NCBI GenBank assembly: GCA_003343765.1
Contig: QAKO01000013.1
Span: forward strand, 1-8,673
Direction: 5' to 3'
DNA length: 8,673 nt
From: Bacillota bacterium
GTDB taxonomy: Bacteria; Bacillota; Clostridia; Christensenellales; Borkfalkiaceae
The notes under the pieces were generated by a model, which made no database searches, had not been told where the DNA came from, and saw nothing but the letters and a program-made list of their open reading frames with translations. Position numbers and translations under genes: made by a program. Within the stretch, counting starts at the first letter, position 1. The number at the start of each line of letters is the position of its first letter. Positions 1 to 6,048 of this stretch are shown here, piece by piece.

Positions 1-426
1 TATGATGATATCGATCAACCCTTTGGCGATGAGAAAATTTTCCTGTTCTGCAGGGTTTTTCAACCTTTTCAGATCGGGCAGGATCGTGCGGTTGAATTTT
101 TTATCGCATAAAAGGGGCGGGAGTGTTTCTTTTTCCAGGACGGATGCAAAGTCGTCGGCGTACGCAGATTTGATGATCAGGACATGATTTTTGTAGGCGG
201 GATAAGGGGTAAGTGAATGTATCCCGCAAGGTCTGACAAAAATAATGTCGTCTTTTTCGGCATAAAAACTTTGTCCGTCCACTTCTCCTAAAAGTTTTCC
301 CTCTGTGATGTAAAGGATCTCGATGCAGCGGTGAAAATGAGGGGGAGGATTGCCGTTGTCACCCGCAAAAAAGCGAAGATCTTTTTCTTTGTCGTGAAAG
401 GCTTCATAAACAGCTGATTTTTTCAT
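1..426 (-). CDS. AraC-family transcriptional regulator, N-terminal part (cut by left window edge)
   Basis: The reading frame is open from the ATG at 426 down to base 1 (142 codons, no stop), so only the N-terminal sensing half is present. The translation fits the cupin-like arabinose-binding domain of AraC-type regulators. The run PPHFHRCIEILYITEG (residues 27-42, with H30, H32 and E36) is the usual first cupin strand pair. DDIIFVRPCGIHSL (59-72) is the second conserved cupin block. The DNA-binding helix-turn-helix pair should lie beyond the window and is not seen. The gene diverges from a sugar-catabolism operon, so it probably senses a sugar or pathway intermediate and controls that operon; this is inferred from context. 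No good Shine-Dalgarno sequence precedes the ATG, which is unlike the other genes of this unit and suggests low expression. A different cupin-containing regulator is possible while the C-terminus is unseen. Confidence 0.82.
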   Translation of the reverse strand, partial: MKKSAVYEAFHDKEKDLRFFAGDNGNPPPHFHRCIEILYITEGKLLGEVDGQSFYAEKDDIIFVRPCGIHSLTPYPAYKNHVLIIKSAYADDFASVLEKETLPPLLCDKKFNRTILPDLKRLKNPAEQENFLIAKGLIDIII

Positions 427-445
427 AAAAGTCAATTTTCGGTAG

Positions 446-483
446 AATATTTGTGAATATTGAGAAGAAATCCGCAATATTCA
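446..483. promoter_or_regulatory. Candidate operator: three phased AATATT boxes with a 9-bp inverted repeat
   Basis: AATATT occurs at 446-451, 456-461 and 476-481, so successive boxes are 10 and 20 bp apart, i.e. on the same face of the helix. The last two sit in a perfect inverted repeat, TGAATATTG (454-462) and CAATATTCA (475-483), separated by 12 bp. The block lies between the divergent genes and covers the expected start of the regulator's transcript. For the + operon it is upstream of the likely promoter, where an AraC-type activator usually binds. That the neighbouring AraC-type protein is the binder is an inference. The region is AT-rich, so some of the pattern could be chance. Confidence 0.5.
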
Positions 484-488
484 GTGTT

Positions 489-517
489 ATTATATCATTA
501 AAGAAACTGTATGTCAA
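489..517 (-). promoter_or_regulatory. Exact-consensus vegetative promoter driving the AraC-type regulator
   Basis: On the - strand the sequence reads TTGACA (517-512), exactly 17 bases, then TATAAT (494-489). This is the full housekeeping sigma-factor consensus with optimal spacing. Transcription would start near 482 and give a leader of about 56 bases before the regulator's ATG at 426. Exact-consensus promoters are uncommon and would be strong unless repressed. The AATATT boxes lie around and just downstream of the predicted start, which suggests the regulator represses itself (inference). Confidence 0.8.
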
Positions 518-532
518 CCGAGGTGCAGAAAA

Positions 533-1588
533 ATGAAGATCGTGATTATAGGCTATGGCGGAATGGGCGGGTATCATGCAAATCAGCTGGGAGAATTTGC
601 CAAAGCAGAAACCGGGACGCTGGAGCTTGCCGGGATCTATGATATAGACAAAGCGCGCTGTGCGGAAGCGAAAGCAAAAGGACTGCGCGTGTACGGTTCG
701 CCGGAAGAGATCTGGGCGGATAAGGAAGTGGGAGCAGTTCTGATTGCGACGCCGAACGACGTTCATGCGGAATACGTCTATGCCGCAGCGAAATCGGGGA
801 AGAATATAATTTGTGAAAAGCCGATCGCCATGAGTACCGCTCAGGCGGAAACGATGTATGATGCGGCGGAAAAAGCAGGCGTGCTTTTTGAAGTGCATCA
901 AAACCGTCGTTGGGACGATGATTTTCTGACGGCGAAAAATATTATGGCGAAAGGTGAGATCGGGGATATTTATAAGATCGAATCGCGGGTGGTAGGCGCG
1001 AACGGGATACCCGGTGCCTGGCGCAAGGAAAAGGCGCACGGCGGCGGCATGATGCTGGATTGGGGCGTTCATCTGATCGATCAGATGCTGCAGTTTGTGA
1101 AATCGACCGTTGTGAGCGTTTATTGCGAATACAGCTACATTTACGGGGAAGAAGTTGACGACGGATGCGATTTGTCCGTTCTGTTTGAAAACGGTATTCG
1201 GTACCGTGTAGTGATTGCAACGGATTGTTTCCGCAAACTTCCGCGTTGGCAGCTTTACGGGATCGACGGTACTGCAACCATTGCGGACTGGGATCTTTCG
1301 GGCGGTGTGACGCGCGTTGTGGAACGTCAGGATAAGAATCTTGTGGGCATAAAAGCGGGCAACGGGTTTACGAAGACGATGGCGCAGCGCAGTGAAAGTT
1401 CGGTGGAGGAACTTCCGTTGCCGATCGTGCATGCCGAACCGTTTGCGTTTTATAAGAACTTTGCGGCGGCGGCGGAGAGAAAAGCGACGCCTGCAATACA
1501 CAAGGAAGAAGTTTTGCGTGTTTTCCGTCTGATGGAAGCGGCGGCGGAGTCGGCGGAGAAAAATGAAGTTATAAAAGTCCGCATCTGA
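533..1588 (+). CDS. Gfo/Idh/MocA-family NAD(P)-dependent oxidoreductase (first copy)
   Basis: A 351-residue protein of normal length for the Gfo/Idh/MocA family, cytoplasmic sugar or cyclitol dehydrogenases. The N-terminal Rossmann fold begins with a glycine-rich GYGGMGG loop (7-13). ATPNDVH (72-78) and the CEKP block (94-97, with the family's catalytic-type lysine K97) follow. The C-terminal domain has HQNRRWDDDF (122-131) and GGGMMLDWGVHLID (170-183), where D176 and H180 occupy the usual active-site positions. The start is set by AGGTG at 521-525, 7 bases before the ATG. It is first in a five-gene operon and is followed 32 bp later by a TIM-barrel isomerase-like gene, a pairing typical of pathways that oxidise a sugar to a keto-sugar. 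The substrate cannot be read from sequence. It is not closely alike to the second oxidoreductase of the operon, so the two probably act on different substrates or steps. Confidence 0.93.
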   Translation: MKIVIIGYGGMGGYHANQLGEFAKAETGTLELAGIYDIDKARCAEAKAKGLRVYGSPEEIWADKEVGAVLIATPNDVHAEYVYAAAKSGKNIICEKPIAMSTAQAETMYDAAEKAGVLFEVHQNRRWDDDFLTAKNIMAKGEIGDIYKIESRVVGANGIPGAWRKEKAHGGGMMLDWGVHLIDQMLQFVKSTVVSVYCEYSYIYGEEVDDGCDLSVLFENGIRYRVVIATDCFRKLPRWQLYGIDGTATIADWDLSGGVTRVVERQDKNLVGIKAGNGFTKTMAQRSESSVEELPLPIVHAEPFAFYKNFAAAAERKATPAIHKEEVLRVFRLMEAAAESAEKNEVIKVRI

Positions 1589-1620
1589 AAAAGGGCGGAA
1601 AAGATAAAAGGGGACAGATC

Positions 1621-2592
1621 ATGAAAATCAGTGTAGTGAGCAGTATATTGGGCGATTACAGCCTGGACGAAAGCCTGAAATATTTATCGGGGCTTGGTGT
1701 GAATGAATTTGAACTGGGGGTCGGAGGATATCCCGGCAAGGCGCATGCGGATGCTTTGGTTCTGAGCAAAGACAAAGCAGCGCGGGAAAAACTTTTGGAA
1801 ACGTTCAAAAAATACAATATGGGGATTTCGGCACTGTCGGTGCACGGCAACTGTGTGCATCCGAACAAAGAGACGGCGGCGAAATTTGAAGCGGATTTTG
1901 AAGCGGCGTGCATATTGGCAGGGCAGATCGGAATCGACCGTATTGTAACGTTTTCGGGCTGTCCCGGTTCGGATCCGGATGCAAAACAGCCGTCCTGGGT
2001 GACGTGCGCTTGGCCGTCCGAATATCCGCAGGTGCTGGAATGGCAGTGGAACGAGGTGTTGATCCCTTATTGGAAAAAAGCTGTCAGATTTGCTGCCGAT
2101 CACGGTGTAAAGCGCATCGCGTTGGAAATGCATCCGGGGTTCTGTGTGTATAACCCGGCGACCTGCCTTCGTCTGCGCGAAGCGGTCGGGGATCTGATCG
2201 GTGCCAATATCGACCCGTCGCATCTGTACTGGCAGGGTATGGATATGCTTGAAGTCATCCGCTTATTGGGTGAAAAGAAGGCGATCTATTATTTCCATGC
2301 AAAGGACACGCAGATGATGCCGCACAATGTGCGTAAAAACGGGGTATTGGATACCAAGTCGTTTACGCTGGCGGCGGATCGGTCGTGGGTATTCCGCACA
2401 TTGGGGTACGGACATGGCGCCATGGAATGGAAACAGATCATTTCCATGCTGAAGATCATGGGGTATGACGATTCCGTTTCGATCGAGCATGAGGACGGGC
2501 TGATGTCTCCGAAAGAAGGGCTTGAAAAGGCGATTTCTTTCCTGAAAGAATGCGTGATCACGCAGGATAATACGAATATGTGGTGGGCGTAG
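1621..2592 (+). CDS. Sugar phosphate isomerase/epimerase-like TIM-barrel protein (longer type)
   Basis: A 323-residue member of the xylose-isomerase-like TIM-barrel superfamily (AP endonuclease 2 fold), which includes sugar isomerases, epimerases, inosose dehydratases and 3-keto-glycoside lyases. Metal-site positions are visible: E169 in ALEMHPG, D198 and H201 in ANIDPSHLYWQG, H226 in YFHAKD, and E289 in SIEHED. A GYGHG motif lies at 262-266. AGGGG at 1609-1613, 7 bases before the ATG, supports the start. The gene follows the first oxidoreductase and its stop codon overlaps the ribosome binding site of the next gene, so translation is probably coupled. The metal site looks intact, so it is likely an active divalent-metal enzyme acting on the product of one of the dehydrogenases (inference). 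The exact reaction, whether isomerisation, epimerisation, dehydration or elimination, is not determined by sequence alone. Confidence 0.88.
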   Translation: MKISVVSSILGDYSLDESLKYLSGLGVNEFELGVGGYPGKAHADALVLSKDKAAREKLLETFKKYNMGISALSVHGNCVHPNKETAAKFEADFEAACILAGQIGIDRIVTFSGCPGSDPDAKQPSWVTCAWPSEYPQVLEWQWNEVLIPYWKKAVRFAADHGVKRIALEMHPGFCVYNPATCLRLREAVGDLIGANIDPSHLYWQGMDMLEVIRLLGEKKAIYYFHAKDTQMMPHNVRKNGVLDTKSFTLAADRSWVFRTLGYGHGAMEWKQIISMLKIMGYDDSVSIEHEDGLMSPKEGLEKAISFLKECVITQDNTNMWWA

Positions 2593-2603
2593 AGGTAAAA
2601 ACG

Positions 2604-3332
2604 ATGAAATTTGGAGTACAGTTGTATAGTTTGCGGGAGCTTGCGGCGCGGGAAGGCGCGGAAGCGGTTTTGCGCACAGTGGCGCAGGCCGGTTATGACG
2701 GCGTGGAATTTGCGGGATTTTATGATAAAACGCCGGATGAAATGGATGCTCTGTTGAAGAAATACAATTTAGAGCCGGTTTCGGCACACATCGGGGCGGA
2801 CAGTATTCTGCCGCAGATGCCTTATATAGATAAACTGAAGATCGGGAATATTTTTATTCCCTGGGTAGCCAAAGAGACGTTTGATGATCCGGAAAAGTTT
2901 TCGGCGTTTTGTTCGCAAGCGGCGGATTTGCAAGATCTGCTTGCAAAGAAAGGGATCTTGTTCGGGTATCATAACCATGCTCATGAGTTTGAAGACGGGC
3001 AAGACCGTCTGGCGCGTTTGCTGACGGCTTTGCCCTGGATGAAATCGGAGCTGGATGTATTCTGGGCGACGGTAGCGGGTTTGGATCCGGTCGAATATAT
3101 GAAAAAGTTAGGCGATCGGCTTGCCTTTGTGCATATCAAGGAAGCGGCGAAGGATGCTTTGGCGGAGCCGCAGCCGATTGTCGGGGAAGGCGTCGTGGAT
3201 ATGCGGGGCGTTTTCGAGGAAATGAAGCGCGGCGGCATTGAATGGGCGGTGCTTGAAGTGGAAAAATATCCCTGCGGGGAAGCAGAATATCTGTGCCGCA
3301 GTCTGGAAAATATGAAAAAATTAGCGAAATAG
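2604..3332 (+). CDS. Sugar phosphate isomerase/epimerase-like TIM-barrel protein (shorter type)
   Basis: A 242-residue protein of the same superfamily as its upstream neighbour but shorter and clearly divergent. MKFGVQLYSLRE at the start and YHNHAHEF (122-129) are typical of the IolE-like branch. SELDVFWATVAGLDP (148-162, likely metal ligands E149/D151), FVHIKEA (175-181), GEG (194-196) and VLEVE (216-220) complete the active-site set. I place the start at the ATG at 2604, because AGAGG (2591-2595) sits 8 bases upstream and overlaps the previous stop codon. An in-frame GTG at 2580 would add eight residues but has no suitable ribosome binding site. It lies between the other TIM-barrel gene and the second oxidoreductase, and probably carries out the partner step to one of the dehydrogenases. 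The substrate is unknown. Confidence 0.88.
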   Translation: MKFGVQLYSLRELAAREGAEAVLRTVAQAGYDGVEFAGFYDKTPDEMDALLKKYNLEPVSAHIGADSILPQMPYIDKLKIGNIFIPWVAKETFDDPEKFSAFCSQAADLQDLLAKKGILFGYHNHAHEFEDGQDRLARLLTALPWMKSELDVFWATVAGLDPVEYMKKLGDRLAFVHIKEAAKDALAEPQPIVGEGVVDMRGVFEEMKRGGIEWAVLEVEKYPCGEAEYLCRSLENMKKLAK

Positions 3333-3346
3333 CGGAGGAAAGAAAG

Positions 3347-4429
3347 ATGAAGAAAATCAGGATCGGTGTGATCGGATGCGGCGGGATCGCGAACGGCAAG
3401 CATATGCCAGCGGAAAAACGCAATCCTGCGTCGGAGCTTGTTGCGTTTTGTGATATAATCGAAGAGCGCGCGGTTAAAGCGAAGGAAGATTACGGTACAA
3501 AAGAGAGCGCGGTGTATACAGATTACAGAGAACTGCTCAAAGATAAGAGTATCGATGCGGTGCTTGTTTTGACGCCGAACTGTTCGCATTGTGAGATCAC
3601 GGTGGCAGCGCTGAACGCAGGCAAACACGTTTTGTGTGAGAAGCCGATGGCGATGAACTATGCGGAAGCGAAACAGATGCTGGAAGCCCGCGACAAATCG
3701 GGTAAGGTTCTGACGATCGGGTATCAGAACCGTTTCCGTCCGGATTCTTTGTATCTGAAACGGCTGGCGGACAAAGATTATTTCGGGGAAGTGTACTATG
3801 CGGAAGCGATCGCGATCCGCCGTCGTGCGGTTCCGACGTGGGGGGTATTTATCGATCAGCAGAAGCAGGGCGGAGGCCCTTTGATCGATATCGGTACGCA
3901 TGCATTGGATCTGACGCTGTTCATGATGAACAATTATGAACCTGCTTACTGTGTCGGGAAGACTTTCCATAAGCTGAACAAACAGAAAGAAACGGGGAAT
4001 GCCTGGGGCGATTGGGATACCGAAAAATTTACGGCAGAGGACAGTGCATTCGGTTTTGTTGTGATGAAAAACGGTGCAGTGATCTATCTGAAATCCAGCT
4101 GGGCACTGAATATGGCGAATCCGATCGAGGCGGTCACGACGATCTGCGGCGAAAAGGCAGGGGCGGATATGTTGGACGGACTCCGAATCAATACGATCAT
4201 GGAAGGCAAACAAGTTATGATCAAACCGGATCTGCAGGGCGGATCGGTGGCGTTCTTTGAAGGGACGGGCGGCGGCAATCCGGAAGATCTGGAATCGGCA
4301 TGCTTTACGAATGCGATCCAGGGTAAAGGAAATCTGTATGTAACGGCAGACCAGGCGGCGGTCGTGACGAGGATCCTGGAAGGAATTTACGAATCGGAAA
4401 AAACGGGCAAGCCTTATTATTTTGACTGA
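3347..4429 (+). CDS. Gfo/Idh/MocA-family NAD(P)-dependent oxidoreductase (second copy)
   Basis: A 360-residue dehydrogenase-like protein. IGVIGCGGIAN (6-16) is the dinucleotide-binding loop. LTPNCSH (75-81) and CEKPMAMN (97-104, K99 the catalytic-type lysine) follow. GYQNRF (125-130) and GGGPLIDIGTHALD (175-188, with D181 and H185) are the C-terminal-domain signatures. GGAGG (3334-3338) lies 8 bases before the ATG at 3347; an upstream in-frame ATG at 3293 lies inside the preceding gene and is rejected. The gap to the preceding gene is 14 bp. This copy has a longer substrate-domain segment (about residues 155-240, rich in W, N and K) than the first oxidoreductase, which argues against recent duplication and for a separate substrate or reaction direction. 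Family members oxidise hydroxyls of sugars, cyclitols or glycosides with NAD(P). Confidence 0.93.
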   Translation: MKKIRIGVIGCGGIANGKHMPAEKRNPASELVAFCDIIEERAVKAKEDYGTKESAVYTDYRELLKDKSIDAVLVLTPNCSHCEITVAALNAGKHVLCEKPMAMNYAEAKQMLEARDKSGKVLTIGYQNRFRPDSLYLKRLADKDYFGEVYYAEAIAIRRRAVPTWGVFIDQQKQGGGPLIDIGTHALDLTLFMMNNYEPAYCVGKTFHKLNKQKETGNAWGDWDTEKFTAEDSAFGFVVMKNGAVIYLKSSWALNMANPIEAVTTICGEKAGADMLDGLRINTIMEGKQVMIKPDLQGGSVAFFEGTGGGNPEDLESACFTNAIQGKGNLYVTADQAAVVTRILEGIYESEKTGKPYYFD

Positions 4430-4455
4430 TTTGAACGGATCGGAGGAAGATGAAG

Positions 4456-5172
4456 ATGAAAGTAACGGTCGTATGCGAGCATAACGCCTCTATGGATTCG
4501 GAGGATGGAAAGAAAGCGTATCCGGAAGGAATTAATAAATGCCTGAGCAATCTTTTGGAGAAAGGCGGTCACGAAGTGACCTTATTGCGCGCGGATGAAA
4601 ACGGGGTACATGGTTTTACGGATGATATTCTGGAAAACACGGACGTTATGTTCTGGTGGGGGCATTGGTATCACGGGGCTGTGGATGACGGATTGGTCTC
4701 CAAAATTGCGTACCGGGTTCAGCGCGGCATGGGAATGGTATTTTTGCATTCGGCGCACGATTCCAAACCTTTTAAACGTTTGCTCGGCACAACGTGTTCG
4801 CTTTCCTGGCGGGAAGACGGCGAGACGGAGCGCTTCTGGTGTGTAGATCTGACGCATCCGATCGCGCAGGGATTGGGCGAATACATCGATATTCCGCAGG
4901 AAGAAATGTACGGCGAACCGTTCGATATTCCTGTTCCCGACGAATTGGTTTACATTGGTTGGTTCCAGGGCGGCGAAGTTTTCCGAGGCGGATGTGTGTT
5001 CAATCGCGGCAGGGGTAAGATTTTCTATTTCAATCCCGGACATGAAACATATCCGACGTACAGAATCGAAAAAGTACAGCAGCTTTTGCGCCAGGCATGT
5101 CAGTATGTTGCGCCGAAGTCGCCTGTCTTGAAAGAGCTTGTCAGCAGGAATCCCAAACAACGCAGTTTTTGA
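4456..5172 (+). CDS. ThuA-like (trehalose-utilisation) domain protein
   Basis: A 238-residue single-domain protein resembling ThuA, a class-I-glutamine-amidotransferase-like fold found in sugar catabolic operons. Visible landmarks are VMFWWGHWYHG (64-74), GMVFLHSAH (93-101), LLGTTCSLSWRE (109-120), WCVDLTHPIAQGL (128-140), EEMYGEPFDIP (149-159) and FYFNPGHETYPTY (190-202). In rhizobia, ThuA works with ThuB, a Gfo/Idh/MocA dehydrogenase, in catabolism of trehalose and related disaccharides through 3-keto derivatives. Here it is the last gene of an operon with two such dehydrogenases, so a role with keto-sugars is likely (inference). The start at 4456 is preferred because GGAGG (4442-4446) is 9 bases away; the ATG at 4450 would be only 3 bases away. 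The gene is followed by a strong terminator. Confidence 0.87.
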   Translation: MKVTVVCEHNASMDSEDGKKAYPEGINKCLSNLLEKGGHEVTLLRADENGVHGFTDDILENTDVMFWWGHWYHGAVDDGLVSKIAYRVQRGMGMVFLHSAHDSKPFKRLLGTTCSLSWREDGETERFWCVDLTHPIAQGLGEYIDIPQEEMYGEPFDIPVPDELVYIGWFQGGEVFRGGCVFNRGRGKIFYFNPGHETYPTYRIEKVQQLLRQACQYVAPKSPVLKELVSRNPKQRSF

Positions 5173-5195
5173 GACAAATAAAGAAAATAACGTAA

Positions 5196-5237
5196 GCGCC
5201 CGTATCCGCACGCGGATACGGGCGCCTTTCTGTTTTG
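5196..5237 (+). terminator. Intrinsic terminator of the sugar operon
   Basis: A perfect 13-bp stem (GCGCCCGTATCCG at 5196-5208 with its complement at 5213-5225) has a 4-base loop and is followed by the T-rich tail CTTTCTGTTTT. It starts 23 bases after the stop codon of the ThuA-like gene. The sequence before the stem on the + strand is A-rich, so it could also stop transcripts coming from the right. Confidence 0.88.
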
Positions 5238-5277
5238 AGAACAGCGGAGCGAAATGATCGCGGACAGGCAGACTGGC

Positions 5278-5318
5278 AAGCGCGTCCGTGCAAGGTTTTT
5301 GCACGGACGCGCTTTGTT
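5278..5318 (+). terminator. Second hairpin, 16-bp perfect stem, possible backup terminator
   Basis: AAGCGCGTCCGTGCAA (5278-5293) pairs perfectly with 5299-5314 around a 5-base loop (GGTTT). The bases after the stem are TGTT, so the 3' T tract (CTTTGTT, partly inside the stem) is short. It lies about 50 bases downstream of the first terminator and before the spoVT promoter region. It may be a backup terminator that insulates spoVT from the sugar operon. A protein-binding palindrome is an alternative. Confidence 0.55.
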
Positions 5319-5365
5319 GAGCGAGACGATCAAGCGGGCAAAAAATAAAAAGAAAGGAAAGAAGC

Positions 5366-5395
5366 GGAATAAAAACAAAAAATTGCCTCATACTT
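5366..5395 (+). promoter_or_regulatory. Candidate sigma-G (forespore) promoter of spoVT
   Basis: GGAATA (5366-5371) and CATACTT (5389-5395) are separated by 17 bases. From memory, the Bacillus sigma-G consensus is about TGAATA, 17-18 bases, CATACTA, so the match is 5 of 6 and 6 of 7. Transcription would start near 5402, about 41 bases before the spoVT ATG. B. subtilis spoVT is known to depend on sigma-G, which makes the match more credible. The spacer is very A-rich. Confidence 0.5.
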
Positions 5396-5442
5396 TTATC
5401 GAAAAGCGGCGGGAAAAGTTCCGCCAAAGAAGGGAGGAAAAA

Positions 5443-5988
5443 ATGAAAGCAACGGGAATTGTAAGAAGGATCGACGAACTGGGAAGAGTGGTGATTCCGA
5501 AGGAAATCCGCCGCACCTTGCGCATCAAGGACGGGGATCCTCTGGAAATATTTACCGATCGGGACGAATTGATGCTGAAAAAATATTCGCCCATCGCGAC
5601 GCTGGAAAAATTTTCGGAAGGCACGACAAAATCGCTCAGCGACCTGAGCGGATGCCTTGCGGTGATTTGTGACACGGACGAAATTTTATATGCGTCGGGG
5701 GACGGGCGCAAGGATTTTGCAAAGAAAGCGATCTCCTCGCAGTTGGAGCGGATCATGAAAGACAGGCGCAGTTATGTGGCAAACCGTGCGGAAGGCGGAG
5801 ACATTGTGCCGCTGACCGACGATGCGCAGATGCAGATCACGGCGCAGATCATTGTTCCGATCGTAGCTGGCGGTGATTGCCTGGGTGCGGTCTCGCTCTT
5901 ATCGGGTGAAGAAGGTGCGCGCATGGAAGCGGGAGCGGTAAAATTATGCCGTCTGACCGCAGATATTCTGGCAAACCAGTTCGTGTAA
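5443..5988 (+). CDS. spoVT: Stage V sporulation protein T, forespore transcription regulator
   Basis: A 181-residue protein, close to the length of B. subtilis SpoVT (178). The N-terminal AbrB-type swapped-hairpin DNA-binding domain is almost canonical, starting MKATGIVRRIDELGRVVIPK and continuing EIRRTLRIKDGDPLEIF (about 5-48). The remainder (about 55-181) fits the GAF-like domain, with LAVICDTDEILYASG (72-86) and IIVPIVAGGDCLGAVSLLS (136-154). SpoVT tetramers activate or repress sigma-G-dependent genes in the forespore and tune spore germination. The start is fixed by AGGGAGG (5431-5437) and by the conserved N-terminus; an in-frame upstream extension to 5254 would run through a hairpin and is not credible. 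Downstream lie a YabM/SpoVB-like flippase and MazG genes in the B. subtilis order. A small hairpin (5408-5414 with 5419-5425) lies in the predicted leader just before the ribosome binding site. Confidence 0.95.
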   Translation: MKATGIVRRIDELGRVVIPKEIRRTLRIKDGDPLEIFTDRDELMLKKYSPIATLEKFSEGTTKSLSDLSGCLAVICDTDEILYASGDGRKDFAKKAISSQLERIMKDRRSYVANRAEGGDIVPLTDDAQMQITAQIIVPIVAGGDCLGAVSLLSGEEGARMEAGAVKLCRLTADILANQFV

Positions 5989-6010
5989 AGGTCGGGAAAA
6001 CGATCGCAAC

Positions 6011-6041
6011 AGGGAGGAGAAGGCGCAGCCTTTTCCTTTTT
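6011..6041 (+). promoter_or_regulatory. Hairpin with embedded SD-like sequence and T tract between spoVT and the flippase gene
   Basis: GGAGAAGGC (6016-6024) pairs with GCCTTTTCC (6028-6036) around GCA with one G-U pair. Weaker pairing can extend it to 6011-6041. The stem is followed by TTTTT (6037-6041), so it resembles an intrinsic terminator or attenuator 22 bases after the spoVT stop. The left arm overlaps AGGGAGGAG, the only good Shine-Dalgarno sequence upstream of the flippase gene, though it is 29 bases from the ATG. Whether the element ends transcription, attenuates it or controls translation cannot be decided from sequence. Confidence 0.45.
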
Positions 6042-6048
6042 GCTACAT

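Noticed and set aside
404..1501. 365-codon open frame on the - strand opposite the first oxidoreductase
   Set aside because: The translation is rich in R, H and F, resembles no family, and lies opposite a gene with full Gfo/Idh/MocA motifs and overlaps the start of the AraC-type gene. It is a shadow caused by codon bias.
2981..4213. 410-codon open frame on the - strand opposite the second isomerase and second oxidoreductase
   Set aside because: It covers parts of two convincing + strand genes, has no ribosome binding site or recognisable motif, and has a shadow-type composition.
5340..5384. Very A-rich stretch before spoVT as a possible origin or repeat element
   Set aside because: There are no repeated units or DnaA-box-like sites. 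It is better explained as promoter spacer and untranslated leader.
4582..5427. 281-codon - strand frame crossing the ThuA-like gene and the intergenic hairpins
   Set aside because: It reads through the terminator and A-rich leader, and the translation is low-complexity and without motifs.
5254..5442. 63-residue lysine/arginine-rich N-terminal extension of SpoVT
   Set aside because: It would translate the 16-bp hairpin, the A-rich spacer and the candidate promoter. The canonical SpoVT N-terminus and a strong SD both point to 5443.
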